Positions 26,918 to 36,022 of a stretch of DNA of 64,000 nucleotides are shown here, piece by piece; positions within the stretch are counted from its first letter, which is position 1, and the number at the start of each line of letters is the position of its first letter. The position numbers and the translations under genes are program-made. Below the pieces are notes generated by a model. That model was not told the origin of the DNA. It was given only the letters and a program-made list of their open reading frames with translations, and did no database searches. The stretch comes from Sphingomonas spermidinifaciens (GTDB lineage: Bacteria > Pseudomonadota > Alphaproteobacteria > Sphingomonadales > Sphingomonadaceae): the NCBI RefSeq assembly GCF_002351485.1, contig NZ_NWMW01000001.1, positions 186,001 through 250,000 on the forward strand, read 5' to 3'.

Positions 26918-28069
26918 ATGGAACGCCCCAGAACCGCCGCACTGATCGTCGCCGCAGGCCGGGGCACACGCGCGGGCGGTCCGAAGCAATTCCGCGCGCT
27001 CGGCGGTCGGCCGATACTGGCGTGGAGCTACGACGCGCTTGCCGGCCATGACGCGATCGGTCAGGTGCTGGTCGTGATCGGTGCCGGCCAGGAGGCGGCG
27101 CTGGTCCAGGCGCTGGGCGACGTGCCGTTCGTGATCGGCGGCGCGACGCGCCAGGCTTCGGTCCGCGCCGGGTTGGAGGCGCTCGACGCCGATGGTGTTG
27201 AGCGCGTTCTGGTCCACGACGCCGCACGCCCGTTCCTTCCCGGCACCGTGATCGATGCGCTGCTCACGGCACTCGATGCCGACAGCGGCGCGACGGCCGC
27301 TATTCCCGTGACCGATACGCTCGCGCGCGGCATCGAGGTGCTGGGTGACACCGTGCCGCGCGGCGGCATGGTCCGCATTCAGACGCCGCAGGCGTTTCAC
27401 CTGCCTGAACTGCTCGCCGCGCATCGCGCCTGGCCGGAGGGGGAGGCGGCGACCGACGATGCGCAAATACTGCGCCGCGCGGGCCACGACGTCGCCCTCG
27501 TGGCTGGCGATCCCGCGCTCGACAAGATCACATTCCCAGCAGACTTCGCGCGTGCGGAGGCGATGCTCGCCGCCTGCATGGTCAGTCGTACGGCGACCGG
27601 CTTCGACGTCCACCGGCTCGAGGCGGGCGAGGAATTGTGGCTTGGCGGCATGCTGATCCCGCACGACAAGGGTCTGTCGGGCCATAGCGACGCAGATGTC
27701 GCGCTCCACGCGATCACCGACGCGCTGCTCGGCACGATTGGCGCGGGTGATATCGGCCAGCATTTTCCGCCTAGCGACTCGCAATGGAAGGGCGCGCGGT
27801 CCGACCAGTTCCTCGCCCATGCCGCCACGCTGGTGCGCGCGGCCGGTGGCATTATCGATTTCGTCGATCTGACCCTGATGTGCGAGGCGCCGAAGATCGG
27901 CCCGCACCGCGAGGGGATGCGCGATCGGATCGCCCAAATCTTGCAGCTTCCGCCCGCCCACGTTAGCGTCAAGGCAACGACGACCGAACGGCTGGGCTTC
28001 ACTGGCCGCGGCGAGGGGATCGCGGCTCTGGCGAGCGCGACGGTCCGCGTACCGGGACAGGAACCATGA
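26918..28069 (+). CDS. ispDF: Bifunctional IspD/IspF (MEP cytidylyltransferase / MECDP synthase)
   Basis: 383 residues from ATG 26918 (an in-frame earlier start at 26891 lacks homology). Residues 1-225 are IspD with ALIVAAGRGTRAGGPKQF, VLVHDAARPF and TPQAF. Residues about 228-383 are IspF with TGFDVHRLEAG, LSGHSDADVALHAITDALLG (zinc ligands) and VKATTTERLGFTGRGEGIAA. The fusion performs MEP pathway steps 3 and 5 and is common in alphaproteobacteria. It diverges from dusB across 92 bases and overlaps the next ATG. Confidence 0.97.
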   Translation: MERPRTAALIVAAGRGTRAGGPKQFRALGGRPILAWSYDALAGHDAIGQVLVVIGAGQEAALVQALGDVPFVIGGATRQASVRAGLEALDADGVERVLVHDAARPFLPGTVIDALLTALDADSGATAAIPVTDTLARGIEVLGDTVPRGGMVRIQTPQAFHLPELLAAHRAWPEGEAATDDAQILRRAGHDVALVAGDPALDKITFPADFARAEAMLAACMVSRTATGFDVHRLEAGEELWLGGMLIPHDKGLSGHSDADVALHAITDALLGTIGAGDIGQHFPPSDSQWKGARSDQFLAHAATLVRAAGGIIDFVDLTLMCEAPKIGPHREGMRDRIAQILQLPPAHVSVKATTTERLGFTGRGEGIAALASATVRVPGQEP

Positions 28070-28596
28070 TGAACACGCTTTCGCCGCTGGCACGCGGCGC
28101 GCTGTGGCTCGCCGCGCTGGCAGTACCCGCGCCTGCGCTCGCCCAGACCAACGCCTGCCTGACCCCGCGCGAGGGTGAGGCGGTCCTGCTCTACCTCGCG
28201 CCCGACCTGCTGGCGCAGGCGACGCGCACCTGTGCGCCGGTGTTGCCGGCGAGCGCCTATCTGCGCCGCAACGCGGATCTCGGCCGCCGCTATGCCGGGG
28301 CGAGCGCCGACGCCTGGCCCGCCGCGCGCGGCGGGATCGCCAAGATCGCCGGTCCCGACGTCGCCCCGCTGCTCGACAGCGCGTTCGCGGCGGCCGCCGT
28401 CTCGTCGCTGGTCGCGCCGCTGGTCGCGCAAGAGATCACCGCCGGCGACTGCCCGCAGATCGACCGCATCCTGTCGCTCGTCGCCCCGCTCCCGCCACAG
28501 AATGTCGCGGGCATCGCCGTCGCCTTCCTGCAGCTGGCCAACGACCGTGATCGCCGGGCCGGTCGTCGCTCGCCGCTGCCGATCTGCACGAAGTGA
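28066..28596 (+). CDS. Hypothetical secreted protein
   Basis: 176 residues with a clear signal peptide (LWLAALAVPAPALAQ, cleaved before TNACL). The mature part has four cysteines (in NACLT, RTCAPV, GDCPQ and PICTK), which could form two disulfides in the periplasm, and is mostly Ala/Leu-rich helix. I recognise no family. 4-base overlaps with ispDF in front (ATGA) and cinA behind (GTGA) argue strongly that it is a real, co-translated gene. Confidence 0.8.
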   Translation: MMNTLSPLARGALWLAALAVPAPALAQTNACLTPREGEAVLLYLAPDLLAQATRTCAPVLPASAYLRRNADLGRRYAGASADAWPAARGGIAKIAGPDVAPLLDSAFAAAAVSSLVAPLVAQEITAGDCPQIDRILSLVAPLPPQNVAGIAVAFLQLANDRDRRAGRRSPLPICTK

Positions 28597-29126
28597 CACG
28601 CATGGAAACGATGCTCCCCCCCGAACTCGTCACCCTCGCCCGCCGCGTGGTCGAGGAAAACTGCGCCCAGGGCCGCCGCGTCGCGCTTGCCGAAAGCTGC
28701 ACCGGCGGGCTCGTCGCCGCGGCGTTGACGGAGATTCCAGGGTCGTCGGAGGTGCTCGATGCCGGCTTCGTCACCTATTCGAACGAAGCGAAGATGAAGA
28801 CGCTGGGCGTTAGCCTCGACGTGCTCGAAACCTTCGGCGCGGTGTCGATCGCGGTCGCTTGGCGGATGGCGCAGGGCGCGCTTGAAAAGTCACAGGCCGA
28901 TATCGCGGTGGCGATCACCGGCATCGCCGGGCCGGGCGGCGGCAGCGAGAAGAAGCCCGTGGGCACCGTCGTCTTTGCCCGCGCCGTCCGCGGCGCCGAC
29001 CCACAGGATGTTCACGCCGATTCGAAACTGTTCGAGGACAATGGCCGCGCCGGCATCCGCCTTCAGGCGGCGCTTTGCGCGCTCGAACTGCTGCTGCCCG
29101 ATTCACCCGCGCCCGAAGGCGAGTAG
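28593..29126 (+). CDS. pncC: CinA-family nicotinamide-nucleotide amidohydrolase
   Basis: 177 residues, only the C-terminal CinA (PncC) amidase domain: ALAESCTGGLVAAALTEIPGSS with the nucleophilic Ser, FVTYSNEAKMKTLGV, and AITGIAGPGGGSEKKPVGTV. It deamidates NMN to NaMN in pyridine nucleotide recycling. The GTG start overlaps the preceding stop; ATG 28602 is an alternative. Its last 64 bases overlap the convergent ratA gene on the other strand. Confidence 0.93.
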   Translation: MTRMETMLPPELVTLARRVVEENCAQGRRVALAESCTGGLVAAALTEIPGSSEVLDAGFVTYSNEAKMKTLGVSLDVLETFGAVSIAVAWRMAQGALEKSQADIAVAITGIAGPGGGSEKKPVGTVVFARAVRGADPQDVHADSKLFEDNGRAGIRLQAALCALELLLPDSPAPEGE

Positions 29127-29548
29127 AGCGTCGCCGCCCGCTCCTCGAACGCGCCGATCATCTTGCGGAGCGCGCGGTCGAACACCTGCCCCGCCAGCAT
29201 CTCGAACATCCGGCTCTTGAACTGGAAATCGACGGTGAAATCGACCAGGCAGCCGCCCTTGCCGTCGGGCCGGAAGGTCCAGTCGTTATGCAGGTACTTG
29301 AGCGGCCCGTCGATATACTCGACGCGGATCTTCTCCGGCCGCACCTTCTGCACGCGCGAGGTGAAGCTTTCGCGCAGGCCCTTGAAGCCAACGATCATGT
29401 TGGCGACCATCTCGGTCTCGCTGTTCGACCGCACGCGGATCGCGCTGACCCAGGGCAGAAACTCGGCATAGCGGCCGACATCGGCCACCATGTCGTACAT
29501 CTGCTCGGGGCTATAGGGCAGCGCCCGCGTCTCGCTATGCTTGGGCAT
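29063..29548 (-). CDS. ratA: RatA/COQ10-like START-domain protein
   Basis: 161 residues starting [27 protein letters not shown], the typical beginning of the oligoketide cyclase/coenzyme Q-binding family, then FLPWVSAIRV, GFKGLRESFTSRV, IDGPLKYLHNDW and LVDFTVDFQFKS. Bacterial members are described both as ubiquinone-binding proteins and as the ribosome-association toxin RatA; no RatB gene lies here, so the lipid-binding role is likelier. The C-terminal 20 residues are Ser/Ala-rich and lie in the antisense overlap with pncC. It is coupled to lipA by a one-base overlap. Confidence 0.87.
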   Translation of the reverse strand: MPKHSETRALPYSPEQMYDMVADVGRYAEFLPWVSAIRVRSNSETEMVANMIVGFKGLRESFTSRVQKVRPEKIRVEYIDGPLKYLHNDWTFRPDGKGGCLVDFTVDFQFKSRMFEMLAGQVFDRALRKMIGAFEERAATLYSPSGAGESGSSSSSAQSAA

Positions 29549-30474
29549 CAGCGGGTGCGTGCGAGCTTCGCCTCGCGATTGGCGCGCAGGCGCTCGAAAT
29601 CGTCGCCCGCGTGATAGCTCGACCGGGTGAGCGGCGAGGACGCGACGAGCAGGAAGCCTTTGGCACGTGCGATTGCCGCATAGGCGTCGAACGCCTGCGG
29701 CGTCACGAAATCCTCGACCCGGGCGTGGCGCGGGGTGGGCTGAAGATACTGGCCCATTGTGAGGAAATCGACGTCGGCGGAGCGCATGTCGTCCATCACC
29801 TGATGGACCTCGAGTCGCTGTTCGCCCAAGCCCAGCATGATCCCCGACTTGGTGAAGATGGACGGATCTAGCCGCTTGACGCTCTCGAGCAGCCGAAGCG
29901 AGGCGTAGTAGCGCGCGCCCGGCCGGATCGTCGGATAAAGCCGCGGAACGGTTTCCAGATTGTGGTTATAGACGTCGGGCCGCGCCGCCACGATCGCCTC
30001 GACCGCGGCGTCGGCCTTGTTGCGGAAGTCGGGCGTCAGGATCTCGATCGTCGTCGTCGGGTTTGTTCGCCGGATCGCCTCGATCACCTTGACGAACTGG
30101 CTCGCGCCGCCATCGGGTAGATCGTCGCGATCGACCGAGGTGATGACGATGTGGTTGAGGCCCATCTGCGCCGCGGCGTCAGCGACATTCTGCGGCTCCA
30201 TCCGGTCGACCGCGCGCGGCATGCCCGTCTTGACGTTGCAGAACGCGCAAGCGCGCGTGCACGTGTCCCCGAGGATCATCACGGTGGCGTGCTTCTTCGA
30301 CCAGCATTCGCCGATGTTCGGGCACGCCGCCTCTTCGCAGACGGTCGTCAGGCTTTTGGCGCGCATCAGCTCGCGAGTCGCGGCGAACCCGGCCGAGGTC
30401 GGGGCCTTGACGCGAATCCAGTCGGGCTTGCGCGTGCGGGGCGCGCGGGGGGCGAGCACGGGGCTGTCGGTCAT
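29548..30474 (-). CDS. lipA: Lipoyl synthase
   Basis: 308 residues from ATG 30474 (frame open to 30534). Radical SAM enzyme that inserts two sulfurs into octanoyl groups of lipoyl domains. Auxiliary cluster cysteines: [15 protein letters not shown] cluster: [19 protein letters not shown] and the terminal [15 protein letters not shown] with the conserved R-S-S-Y serine ligand are present. It diverges from carbonic anhydrase; the spacer has a 19-bp palindrome. Confidence 0.97.
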   Translation of the reverse strand: MTDSPVLAPRAPRTRKPDWIRVKAPTSAGFAATRELMRAKSLTTVCEEAACPNIGECWSKKHATVMILGDTCTRACAFCNVKTGMPRAVDRMEPQNVADAAAQMGLNHIVITSVDRDDLPDGGASQFVKVIEAIRRTNPTTTIEILTPDFRNKADAAVEAIVAARPDVYNHNLETVPRLYPTIRPGARYYASLRLLESVKRLDPSIFTKSGIMLGLGEQRLEVHQVMDDMRSADVDFLTMGQYLQPTPRHARVEDFVTPQAFDAYAAIARAKGFLLVASSPLTRSSYHAGDDFERLRANREAKLARTR

Positions 30475-30507
30475 GGCGCCCAAATAGAGCCGGGCGCGGC
30501 CGGAAAC

Positions 30508-30526
30508 AATCGTGTCGGACACGATT
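30508..30526. promoter_or_regulatory. 19-bp palindrome between lipA and carbonic anhydrase
   Basis: AATCGTGTC-G-GACACGATT is a perfect inverted repeat around one central base. It abuts a TTGACA box (30526-30531) that could be the -35 of the carbonic anhydrase gene; a -10 is unclear. It lies 34 bases before the lipA ATG on the other strand. This looks like a dimeric regulator's operator; which regulator is unknown. Confidence 0.55.
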
Positions 30527-30604
30527 TGACACAAAGCGTTCGTTGCCCGGCAAGATGCCGGTCCCTAGCTGACGCTCACATCATAACCCCTGTCGGGAGG
30601 CCTA

Positions 30605-31264
30605 ATGACCTACTTCAACGACCTGATCGACGGTTATCACCGCTTCCGTACCGCTGATTTGCGCCGCCAGCACGAGCGCTGGCTCGAGCTGCGCGAGAAG
30701 CAGGAGCCTAAGGTGATGGTTATCGCCTGTTCGGACAGCCGGGTCGAGCCTGCGCAGATCTTCGACACGCTGCCCGGCGAGATCTTTGTCGTGCGCAACG
30801 TCGCCGCACTGGTGCCGCCTTGCGAGATCGGCGGCGGTCGCCATGGCGTGTCGGCCGCGCTTGAGTTCGCGGTGACGAAGCTCAAGGTCGAGGAGATCGT
30901 CGTCATGGGTCATGGCGCCTGCGGCGGCTGCGCCGCGGCGCTGTCGAACGTGTTCAAGGATGCCGAGCCCGGCGAGGGCGGCTTCGTGCGCGACTGGGTC
31001 AGCATCCTCGACGACGCGCGCGAGAAGGTGAAGGCCGAGTTCGGCGACAGCCCGAGTGCCGGCCGCGAGATGGAGTATGAGGCGGTCCGCACCTCGATCA
31101 CCAACCTAGACACCTTCCCCTTCGTCCAGAAGGCCAAGGCCGCAGGCGAGCTCAAGGTCCACGGTGCCTATTTCTCGCTCATCGACGGCGAGCTGCATGT
31201 GCTTGGCGAAGACGGGAAGTTTCACTTCCCCCAGCCCGTTCAGGTCGAAACCGAGACGGTGTGA
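30605..31264 (+). CDS. Beta-class carbonic anhydrase
   Basis: 219 residues. The zinc ligands are Cys42 and Asp44 (IACSDSRVEP) and His103/Cys106 (MGHGACGGC); NVAALVPP and the GGGRHGVSAALEFAV segment are typical of the clade. It interconverts CO2 and bicarbonate in the cytosol. GGGAGG lies just before the ATG. A GC-rich hairpin follows the gene. Divergent from lipA. Confidence 0.96.
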   Translation: MTYFNDLIDGYHRFRTADLRRQHERWLELREKQEPKVMVIACSDSRVEPAQIFDTLPGEIFVVRNVAALVPPCEIGGGRHGVSAALEFAVTKLKVEEIVVMGHGACGGCAAALSNVFKDAEPGEGGFVRDWVSILDDAREKVKAEFGDSPSAGREMEYEAVRTSITNLDTFPFVQKAKAAGELKVHGAYFSLIDGELHVLGEDGKFHFPQPVQVETETV

Positions 31265-31273
31265 CGCATCCGG

Positions 31274-31302
31274 CCCGCCGGCGTGGACAATACGCCGGCG
31301 GG
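31274..31302. terminator. Inverted repeat between convergent carbonic anhydrase and catalase genes
   Basis: CCCGCCGGCGT (31274-31284) and ACGCCGGCGGG (31292-31302) form a perfect 11-bp stem with a 7-base loop, 9 bases after one stop and 25 bases from the other. It has no T-run on either side. The position between two gene ends suggests a shared terminator or a 3' stabiliser. Confidence 0.55.
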
Positions 31303-31327
31303 ACAAGTTCCCTCGCGCTCCTTCCCC

Positions 31328-32221
31328 TTATTCCCGGAGCGCTTCCTTGACGGCGTGCGCGGCCTTGCCGAGCACGCCGTCGCCTTCTGCAACGCCTCTC
31401 ATCTGCTGCGCCTGCGCGCCGCCGCCGGGGCGCGGCGGCGCGAGCATCGGCTCGCCGCCCAACGGCTCCATCGGCCGCTGCGAATATTCGCCCTTACCGT
31501 CGAGCGACGGACCCTCCGACCAGCGGCCCGCGGGCGGCGGCGTGCCGTCGCGGTTGAAGCCCAACTGGGTATAGCTGAACTCGGTCGCCTCGGCCTCTTG
31601 CGGGAAGCTGTTGGGGATCGGCAGGTTGGCGTCGAGCCCGCCCAGTTCCTCGATCACCGCCAGGAACTGCTGCTGGTGATAGGTGTCGCGGGCGATGAGG
31701 TAGGACAGCATGTCCTTCATCCCCGGATCCTCGGTCATGTTGTACAGCTTGGTCGCAAGCATCCGGCCCGTCGCCTCGGCGGTCACGTTGGCGAGCATGT
31801 CGGCGGCGAGGTTGCCGCTGGCATAGACGTGGCTGGTGTCGAACGGCACGCCATTGGCATCGGTCGGCAGCGCGGCAAGGCCGGTCGAGAGCACATGGCG
31901 CATGTCCATGCCGTTGAGCACCGATCCGCCTGCGGCATCGGCGGCGATATCCTCCTTGATCGACAGCGGCGCTTTCTCGAGATTGAGCGCGACGGCTGTC
32001 GCCAGCATCTCGATATGCGCGATCTCCTCCGTCGCGGTGTTGAGCAGGAGGTCGCGATATTTGGCTGGCCCGCGCGCGCCCCAGGCCTGAAAGAAATACT
32101 GCAGGCAGACGCGAATCTCGCCCTCGATTCCGCCGATCGCCTGCTGAAGCGCGCGGGCGAACACCGGATCGGGCCGCTCGACGCGGACGGGGTACTGCAG
32201 GAGCTTGTCGGTGTAATACAT
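31328..32221 (-). CDS. Manganese catalase (dimanganese, ferritin-like fold)
   Basis: 297 residues from ATG 32221, directly after GGAGGAAC. The ferritin-like core shows the metal ligands of non-heme catalases: GGIEGEIRVCLQYF, TEEIAHIEML, AEATGRM and ARDTYHQQQFL. The C-terminal 100 residues are proline- and glycine-rich (FNRDGTPPPAGRWSEGPS) as in other family members. It disproportionates hydrogen peroxide. A matching EcfG promoter lies upstream at 32313-32337, implying general stress control. Confidence 0.9.
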   Translation of the reverse strand: MYYTDKLLQYPVRVERPDPVFARALQQAIGGIEGEIRVCLQYFFQAWGARGPAKYRDLLLNTATEEIAHIEMLATAVALNLEKAPLSIKEDIAADAAGGSVLNGMDMRHVLSTGLAALPTDANGVPFDTSHVYASGNLAADMLANVTAEATGRMLATKLYNMTEDPGMKDMLSYLIARDTYHQQQFLAVIEELGGLDANLPIPNSFPQEAEATEFSYTQLGFNRDGTPPPAGRWSEGPSLDGKGEYSQRPMEPLGGEPMLAPPRPGGGAQAQQMRGVAEGDGVLGKAAHAVKEALRE

Positions 32222-32312
32222 TCGCGTTCCTCCGGGTTCGGGACGAGAACGGCCGTTGCCCGAAGCGGTGCTTCGAGACGCGTCGGCCAGGGTCATGTGC
32301 TGCGAGGCCCCT

Positions 32313-32337
32313 AACGGGCGCCCGCAACCCATGTTCC
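32313..32337 (-). promoter_or_regulatory. EcfG-type general stress promoter of the manganese catalase gene
   Basis: On the minus strand GGAAC (32333-32337) and CGTT (32313-32316) are separated by exactly 16 bases, the consensus for the alphaproteobacterial general stress sigma factor EcfG. The leader to the catalase ATG would be about 85 bases. It was the only such pair I found in front of a gene in this window. Confidence 0.7.
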
Positions 32338-32388
32338 GGAGAAAATGGCTATTCTAAAGAAGGTTAGCGTAAATTCGCGGGCGCAAGA

Positions 32389-34194
32389 TCACGCCGTCGC
32401 GGGCTTGGTGCCCGGCGCCTCGACGATGCGGATGCCGAGCTCGCGAAGCTGCTTGGCCGTGACCGCCGAGGGGGCGTTCATCATCAGATCCTCGGCCTTC
32501 TGCGTCATGGGGAAGGTGATGACCTCGCGGATGTTCGGCTCGTCGGCGAGCAGCATGACGATGCGATCGACGCCCGGTGCCGACCCGCCATGCGGCGGCG
32601 CGCCGCACTTGAAGGCGTTGATCATCCCCGAGAAATTGGCATCGACCTCGTCCTGCGAATAGCCCGCGATCTCGAACGCCTTGTACATGATCTCGGGCTT
32701 GTGGTTCCGGATCGCGCCCGACGACAGCTCCACGCCGTTGCAGACGATGTCGTACTGATAGGCGAGGATATCGAGCGGGTCCTTGGTTTCCAGCGCCGCC
32801 ATCTCGCCTTGGGGCATCGAGAAGGGGTTGTGGCTGAAATCGACCTTCTTGGCGTCCTCGTCATACTCGAACATCGGGAAGTCGACGATCCAGCAGAACT
32901 CGAACCGGTTCTGGTCGATCAGCCCCAACTGCTCGGCAACGCGCGTGCGGGCGAGGCCGGCGAGCTTGGCCGCCTGCCCTTCCTTGCCCGCGGCGAAGAA
33001 CACGCCGTCGTTGGCACCAAGGCCCAGCGCCGCGATCAGCGTGGCGGTGGCTTCCTCGCCATGGTTCTTGGCGATCGGGCCGCCGGGGACGCCGTCCTTG
33101 ATGTTGATGTAGCCGAGGCCCGAATAGCCCTCGCCTCGTGCCCAGTTGTTCATGTCGTCGAAGAACTTGCGGCTGCCCGCGCCCGCCCCCGGCGCCGGGA
33201 TCGCGCGGATGACGCTGCCGCTCTCGACGAGGCTCGCGAAGATGCCGAAGCCCGAGCCCACGAAATGCTCGGTCACGTCGACGATCTCGATCGGGTTGCG
33301 CAGGTCGGGCTTGTCGTTGCCGTACTTGAGCATCGATTCGCGGTACGGGATGCGGCGGAAGGGGAGCGCCGAGACGCTGCGGCCCTTGCCCTGCCAGTCG
33401 GCGAACTCCTCGAACACGCCGTGCAGCACCGGCTCGATCGCGGCGAACACGTCCTCCTGCGTGACGAAGCTCATCTCGAAGTCGAGCTGATAGAACTCGC
33501 CCGGCGACCGGTCGGCACGCGCATCCTCGTCGCGGAAACAGGGCGCGATCTGGAAATAGCGATCGAAGCCCGCGACCATCAGCAGCTGCTTGAACATCTG
33601 CGGTGCCTGCGGCAGCGCATAGAATTTGCCCGGATGAACGCGGCTGGGGACGAGATAGTCGCGCGCGCCCTCGGGGCTGCTCGCCGTCAGGATCGGCGTC
33701 TGGAACTCGGTAAAGCCCTGATCGATCATCCGCCGGCGCAAGCTCGCGATCACGCTGGCGCGCAGCATGATGTTGGCATGTACCTTCTCGCGGCGCAGGT
33801 CGACGAAGCGATAGCGGAGGCGGATATCCTCGGGATATTCGTTCTCACCCGCGACCGGCATCGGCAGGTCGTGCGCCATCGACTGGACGACCGCCTCGAC
33901 CGCGCGCACTTCGATGGCGCCGGTGGGCAGATTGGGGTTCACCGCCTCCGCCGCTCGCGCAACGACCTTGCCGGTGATCGTCACCACCGACTCGCTCCGC
34001 AGCGATTCGATGACGGCAAATGCCGGGCCATCGACCTCGGTCACGATCTGGGTGATGCCGTAATGGTCGCGCAGGTCGATGAAGACGAGGTCGCCATGAT
34101 CGCGCTTCTTGTGGACCCAGCCCGACAGGCGGACTTCCTGTCCGACATCGGTGTCGCGAAGGGCGCCGCAATGGTGCGTGCGATAGGCGTGCAT
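32389..34194 (-). CDS. aspS: Aspartyl-tRNA synthetase
   Basis: 601 residues from ATG 34194 ([14 protein letters not shown]); ATG 34203 would add three residues. Class IIb layout: OB-fold anticodon domain ([19 protein letters not shown]), motif 1 region, motif 2 [21 protein letters not shown], a bacterial GAD insert (about residues 290-420), and motif 3 [14 protein letters not shown]. The frame continues open far upstream but without homology. No gatCAB genes are nearby, so whether it also charges tRNA-Asn cannot be judged here. Confidence 0.96.
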   Translation of the reverse strand: MHAYRTHHCGALRDTDVGQEVRLSGWVHKKRDHGDLVFIDLRDHYGITQIVTEVDGPAFAVIESLRSESVVTITGKVVARAAEAVNPNLPTGAIEVRAVEAVVQSMAHDLPMPVAGENEYPEDIRLRYRFVDLRREKVHANIMLRASVIASLRRRMIDQGFTEFQTPILTASSPEGARDYLVPSRVHPGKFYALPQAPQMFKQLLMVAGFDRYFQIAPCFRDEDARADRSPGEFYQLDFEMSFVTQEDVFAAIEPVLHGVFEEFADWQGKGRSVSALPFRRIPYRESMLKYGNDKPDLRNPIEIVDVTEHFVGSGFGIFASLVESGSVIRAIPAPGAGAGSRKFFDDMNNWARGEGYSGLGYINIKDGVPGGPIAKNHGEEATATLIAALGLGANDGVFFAAGKEGQAAKLAGLARTRVAEQLGLIDQNRFEFCWIVDFPMFEYDEDAKKVDFSHNPFSMPQGEMAALETKDPLDILAYQYDIVCNGVELSSGAIRNHKPEIMYKAFEIAGYSQDEVDANFSGMINAFKCGAPPHGGSAPGVDRIVMLLADEPNIREVITFPMTQKAEDLMMNAPSAVTAKQLRELGIRIVEAPGTKPATA

Positions 34195-34222
34195 GGTCGT
34201 CATCTCTCTATCCAATAAGCCC

Positions 34223-34301
34223 GTCACCCCAGCGGAGGCTGGGGTCTCCATCCGCTGGCGAGGCGCAGGTGGAGGGAGATCCCAGCCTTCGCTGGGATGA
34301 C
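34223..34301. repeat. REP-like palindromic element between aspS and rnd
   Basis: Two stem-loops in inverted arrangement: CCCCAGC-GGAG-GCTGGGG (34227-34244) and ATCCCAGC-CTTC-GCTGGGAT (34279-34298), flanked by GTCA and TGAC. The outer ends mirror each other, so the whole is a larger imperfect palindrome. This form is typical of dispersed REP/BIME-like repeats. It sits in the divergent spacer. Confidence 0.7.
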
Positions 34302-34374
34302 GCCGGTCACGGCCCGGCGCATCCTGTCCCTTCCCCTCTTTGTCAACCCGCGCAACTGGTTCTATGGGGAGGCG

Positions 34375-35580
34375 ATGCACATACACGGCCTGATCGAGGA
34401 CAATGCCGCCCTCGCCAATCTTTGCACACGCCTTGCCAATTCGCCCTTCGTCGCGGTGGACACCGAGTTCATGCGCGAGAACAGCTACTGGCCCGAGCTC
34501 TGCCTGATCCAGATCGCCGACGAGAACGAGGCCGCGGCAATCGACCCGATGCAGCCGGGCATCGATCTCAAGCCCCTGCTCGACCTGCTCACCGAGAACG
34601 AGGACGTGCTCAAGGTCTTCCACGCCGGCGGACAGGATATCGAGATCGTCTATAACCTGACCGGCAAGACCCCCCATCCGCTGTTCGACACGCAGATCGC
34701 GGCGATGGCGCTGGGTCAGGGCGAGCAGATCGGTTACTCGAACCTCGTCGACAGCTATCTCGGCATCGTCGTCGACAAGGGCGCGCGCTTCACCGACTGG
34801 TCGCGCCGGCCGCTCGATGCGCGGCAGATCGACTATGCGATCGCGGACGTGACGCATTTGTCGAAGATCTTCCCGCGGATGCTCGAGAAGCTGAAGCGCA
34901 CTGGCCGCGGCCTGTGGCTCGACGAGGAGATGGAGCGGCTGGCGGACCCCGCCAACTATTTCAACGATCCCGACGAGGCGTGGCAGCGCGTCCGGATCAA
35001 CAGCCGCAAGCCCGAAGTGCTCGGGCGCCTCAAGGCGCTCGCCCGCTGGCGCGAGCTGGAGGCGCAGGGCAAGGACCTGCCCCGCGGTCGCATCGTCAAG
35101 GACGAGACGATTGCGGACCTCGCCGCCAATCCGCCCAGGAAGCAGAGCGACCTCGCCCGCGTGCGCGGCCTGTCGGCAACCTGGGGCGGCAACGATATCG
35201 GCGGGCGACTGATGGCGGCGCTCGAGGACGCGAAGCCGATGCGCGGCGACGAGCTGCCCGCGCGCGACGATCGCCGGCCGGGCGTCGGCAAGGATGGCGC
35301 GCTGGTCGCCGACCTCTTGAAGCTCCTTCTCAAGATCCGCGCCAAGGAGATCAACGTCGCCGCCCGCCTGCTCGCGCGCTCCGATGATCTCGAAGCGCTG
35401 GCGGCAGGACAGCGTAACGGGCTCGCGGTGCTCGACGGCTGGCGCTACGAACAGTTCGGCCGTGATGCGCTGGCTTTGGTCGAGGGGCGGCTGGGCTTCG
35501 CGGTCAAGGGCGGCAAGCTCAAGATGACCCGCACCGAAGAGCCCGCCGCGGCAGCGGCCGACGAAGAGGAAGCCGCATGA
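34375..35580 (+). CDS. rnd: Ribonuclease D
   Basis: 401 residues from ATG 34375 after GGGGAGG (frame open from 34297). DEDD exonuclease: [12 protein letters not shown] (Exo I), [15 protein letters not shown] (Exo II), [10 protein letters not shown] (Exo III, DEDDy type with Tyr/Asp). HRDC-like helical domains follow ([25 protein letters not shown]). A charged Glu/Ala tail ends the protein. It trims tRNA 3' ends. The stop overlaps the start of the I78 gene (ATGA). Confidence 0.96.
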   Translation: MHIHGLIEDNAALANLCTRLANSPFVAVDTEFMRENSYWPELCLIQIADENEAAAIDPMQPGIDLKPLLDLLTENEDVLKVFHAGGQDIEIVYNLTGKTPHPLFDTQIAAMALGQGEQIGYSNLVDSYLGIVVDKGARFTDWSRRPLDARQIDYAIADVTHLSKIFPRMLEKLKRTGRGLWLDEEMERLADPANYFNDPDEAWQRVRINSRKPEVLGRLKALARWRELEAQGKDLPRGRIVKDETIADLAANPPRKQSDLARVRGLSATWGGNDIGGRLMAALEDAKPMRGDELPARDDRRPGVGKDGALVADLLKLLLKIRAKEINVAARLLARSDDLEALAAGQRNGLAVLDGWRYEQFGRDALALVEGRLGFAVKGGKLKMTRTEEPAAAAADEEEAA

Positions 35581-35867
35581 TCCGCCTCGCCCCCATCGCG
35601 CTGATCGCCCTCGCTGCCTGCGCGCCGACGACCGAGCCCGCGACCGCCGATCCGGCGACGGGCGCGCAGTGCGACGCGACTCCGGTGCAGGCTCTTGTCG
35701 GCCAGGCGGGCGACGCCGCGACGGTCGATAGGGCCAAGGTCGGTTCGGGCGCGCGGACGGTGCGTCGCTATGCGACCGGCTCGGCACTGACGATGGACTT
35801 CCGCCCCGACCGCCTGAACGTCGAGGTCGATGGCGGGGGGAAGATCGTGAAGCTGTCCTGCGGCTGA
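35577..35867 (+). CDS. Peptidase inhibitor I78-family lipoprotein
   Basis: 96 residues. Lipoprotein signal with lipobox ALAAC (Cys15). The mature part matches Inhibitor_I78: [52 protein letters not shown], including two Cys that may form a disulfide. Members are small potato-inhibitor-like proteins; a periplasmic serine protease target is inferred. Overlaps rnd by 4 bases. Confidence 0.85.
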   Translation: MIRLAPIALIALAACAPTTEPATADPATGAQCDATPVQALVGQAGDAATVDRAKVGSGARTVRRYATGSALTMDFRPDRLNVEVDGGGKIVKLSCG

Positions 35868-35878
35868 TCCTGCCTCCC

Positions 35879-35897
35879 CTCCCTGGAACGGAGGGAG
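35879..35897 (+). terminator. Short hairpin after the I78 inhibitor gene
   Basis: CTCCCT (35879-35884) and AGGGAG (35892-35897) form a 6-bp stem with a 7-base loop, followed by GCGCTTTGCGC, 12 bases after the stop. It is weak and lacks a long T-run. Confidence 0.3.
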
Positions 35898-35963
35898 CGC
35901 TTTGCGCCCGCAGAGCGTTTGCTGGGCCTCCCTGCTCTCGCTTATCCCTCGGTTCTTGCTGAA

Positions 35964-36020
35964 TAGCGATCGAGTAGGCGCGCCAGCGGCGTATCGAGGC
36001 CGCGGATTGAACGATCGCTA
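35964..36020. repeat. 9-bp inverted repeat flanking 39 bases
   Basis: TAGCGATCG (35964-35972) and CGATCGCTA (36012-36020) are perfect inverted copies ending two bases from the stop of the VanY-like gene. They could base-pair as a long stem or be remnant ends of a tiny element. Nothing else is recognisable in the 155-base gap. Confidence 0.35.
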
Positions 36021-36022
36021 GC

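Noticed and set aside
25852-26967. In-frame upstream extension of ntrB through dusB
   Set aside because: It is the alternate-frame shadow of dusB, which has all its motifs in another frame.
29063-29548. RatA as part of a toxin-antitoxin module
   Set aside because: No RatB-like partner gene lies next to it; it is coupled to lipA, so a lipid or quinone-binding role is more likely.
31283-32314. Plus-strand open frame opposite the manganese catalase
   Set aside because: It has no ribosome site or domain; the catalase carries all metal-ligand motifs.
34195-35787. In-frame upstream extension of aspS over the rnd gene
   Set aside because: The extra 500 codons have no homology, lie antisense to ribonuclease D and cross a REP-like element; the synthetase starts at MHAYRTH.
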